From assembly GCA_049641805.1 (NCBI GenBank), contig JBARNX010000038.1, positions 1 to 13,094 of the forward strand: 13,094 nucleotides of DNA, read 5' to 3'. A program made the position numbers and the translations under genes. A model generated the notes under the pieces. It saw only the letters and a list, made by a program, of their open reading frames with translations. It ran no database searches and was not told where the DNA came from. Positions 13,045 through 13,094 of the stretch are shown here, one piece after another (the stretch's first letter is position 1; every line of letters begins with the position of its first letter). The DNA is from UBA5738 sp049641805. Its GTDB lineage: Bacteria > Patescibacteriota > Minisyncoccia > Minisyncoccales > UBA5738.

Positions 13045-13092
13045 TTGCGTCGGGGTATTAACCCCGCCGCAACCAGAGGATGTTTCCTCTGG
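13045..13092. repeat. Two abutting hairpins upstream of the TIGR04141 gene
   Basis: The first, 13045-13072, is TTGCG-T-CGGGGT, loop ATTA, ACCCCG-C-CGCAA: eleven pairs with one mismatch. The second begins at the next base, 13073-13092: CCAGAGGA, loop TGTT, TCCTCTGG, eight perfect pairs. No T run follows on either strand, so they do not look like ordinary terminators. They could be REP-like repeats, the end of an element beyond the window, or a structured leader, since the first stem ends 14 bases before the ATG. Confidence 0.6.
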
Positions 13093-13094
13093 AC

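Noticed and set aside
1..13094. CRISPR array or rRNA genes
   Set aside because: No regularly spaced repeats longer than about 20 bases and no rRNA-like conserved stretches were seen.

Overview
The window looks like a chromosome segment of a Patescibacteria (CPR) bacterium. The reasons are small genes, a two-helix DUF5652-type membrane protein (a family I associate with this radiation), almost no recognisable Shine-Dalgarno sequences, and several start codons only about 4-6 bases after a -10 hexamer, which suggests leaderless mRNAs. TGA is used as a stop (dnaG ends in TGA inside the start of rpoD), so this is not a lineage that recodes TGA.

Layout. Positions 1-240 hold the 3' end of an IS3-type transposase gene and its probable right end. 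Positions 307-1645 (minus strand) carry a small AbrB/MazE-type DNA-binding protein with a tandem-repeat operator, a tRNA gene interrupted by a group I intron, and, 39 bp upstream of the tRNA, a helix-turn-helix protein with a LAGLIDADG-like segment. Positions 1769-5948 (minus) hold two tandemly duplicated cytidylate-kinase-like genes and the replication/transcription pair dnaG-rpoD. Positions 6105-6605 (plus) hold a YfcE-type phosphodiesterase. Positions 6648-8175 (minus) hold a DUF5652 protein, a small MscS channel and a YgjP-type metalloprotein. Positions 8201-8360 are a foldback element with 23-bp perfect terminal inverted repeats. From 8456 to 13030 (minus) come a MazG-like pyrophosphohydrolase, a restriction endonuclease, an N6-adenine methyltransferase with an N-terminal helix-turn-helix, and a TIGR04141/DUF6119-type protein. 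Two abutting hairpins close the window.

How the genes relate. dnaG and rpoD overlap by four bases and are surely one operon. Methyltransferase and nuclease are one base apart and form a type II restriction-modification system. Both are visibly more AT-rich than the genes on either side, as if acquired by transfer, and with the TIGR04141 gene they look like a small defence island. The most notable locus is the tRNA. Read without its intron, the anticodon loop gives GUU (Asn). The 247-nt intervening sequence has P1 with a G-U pair at the splice site, P2, P3, P7, P8 and P9 pairings, and a terminal G. The intron has no ORF, but an endonuclease-like gene sits beside the tRNA with its own leaderless, palindrome-controlled promoter.
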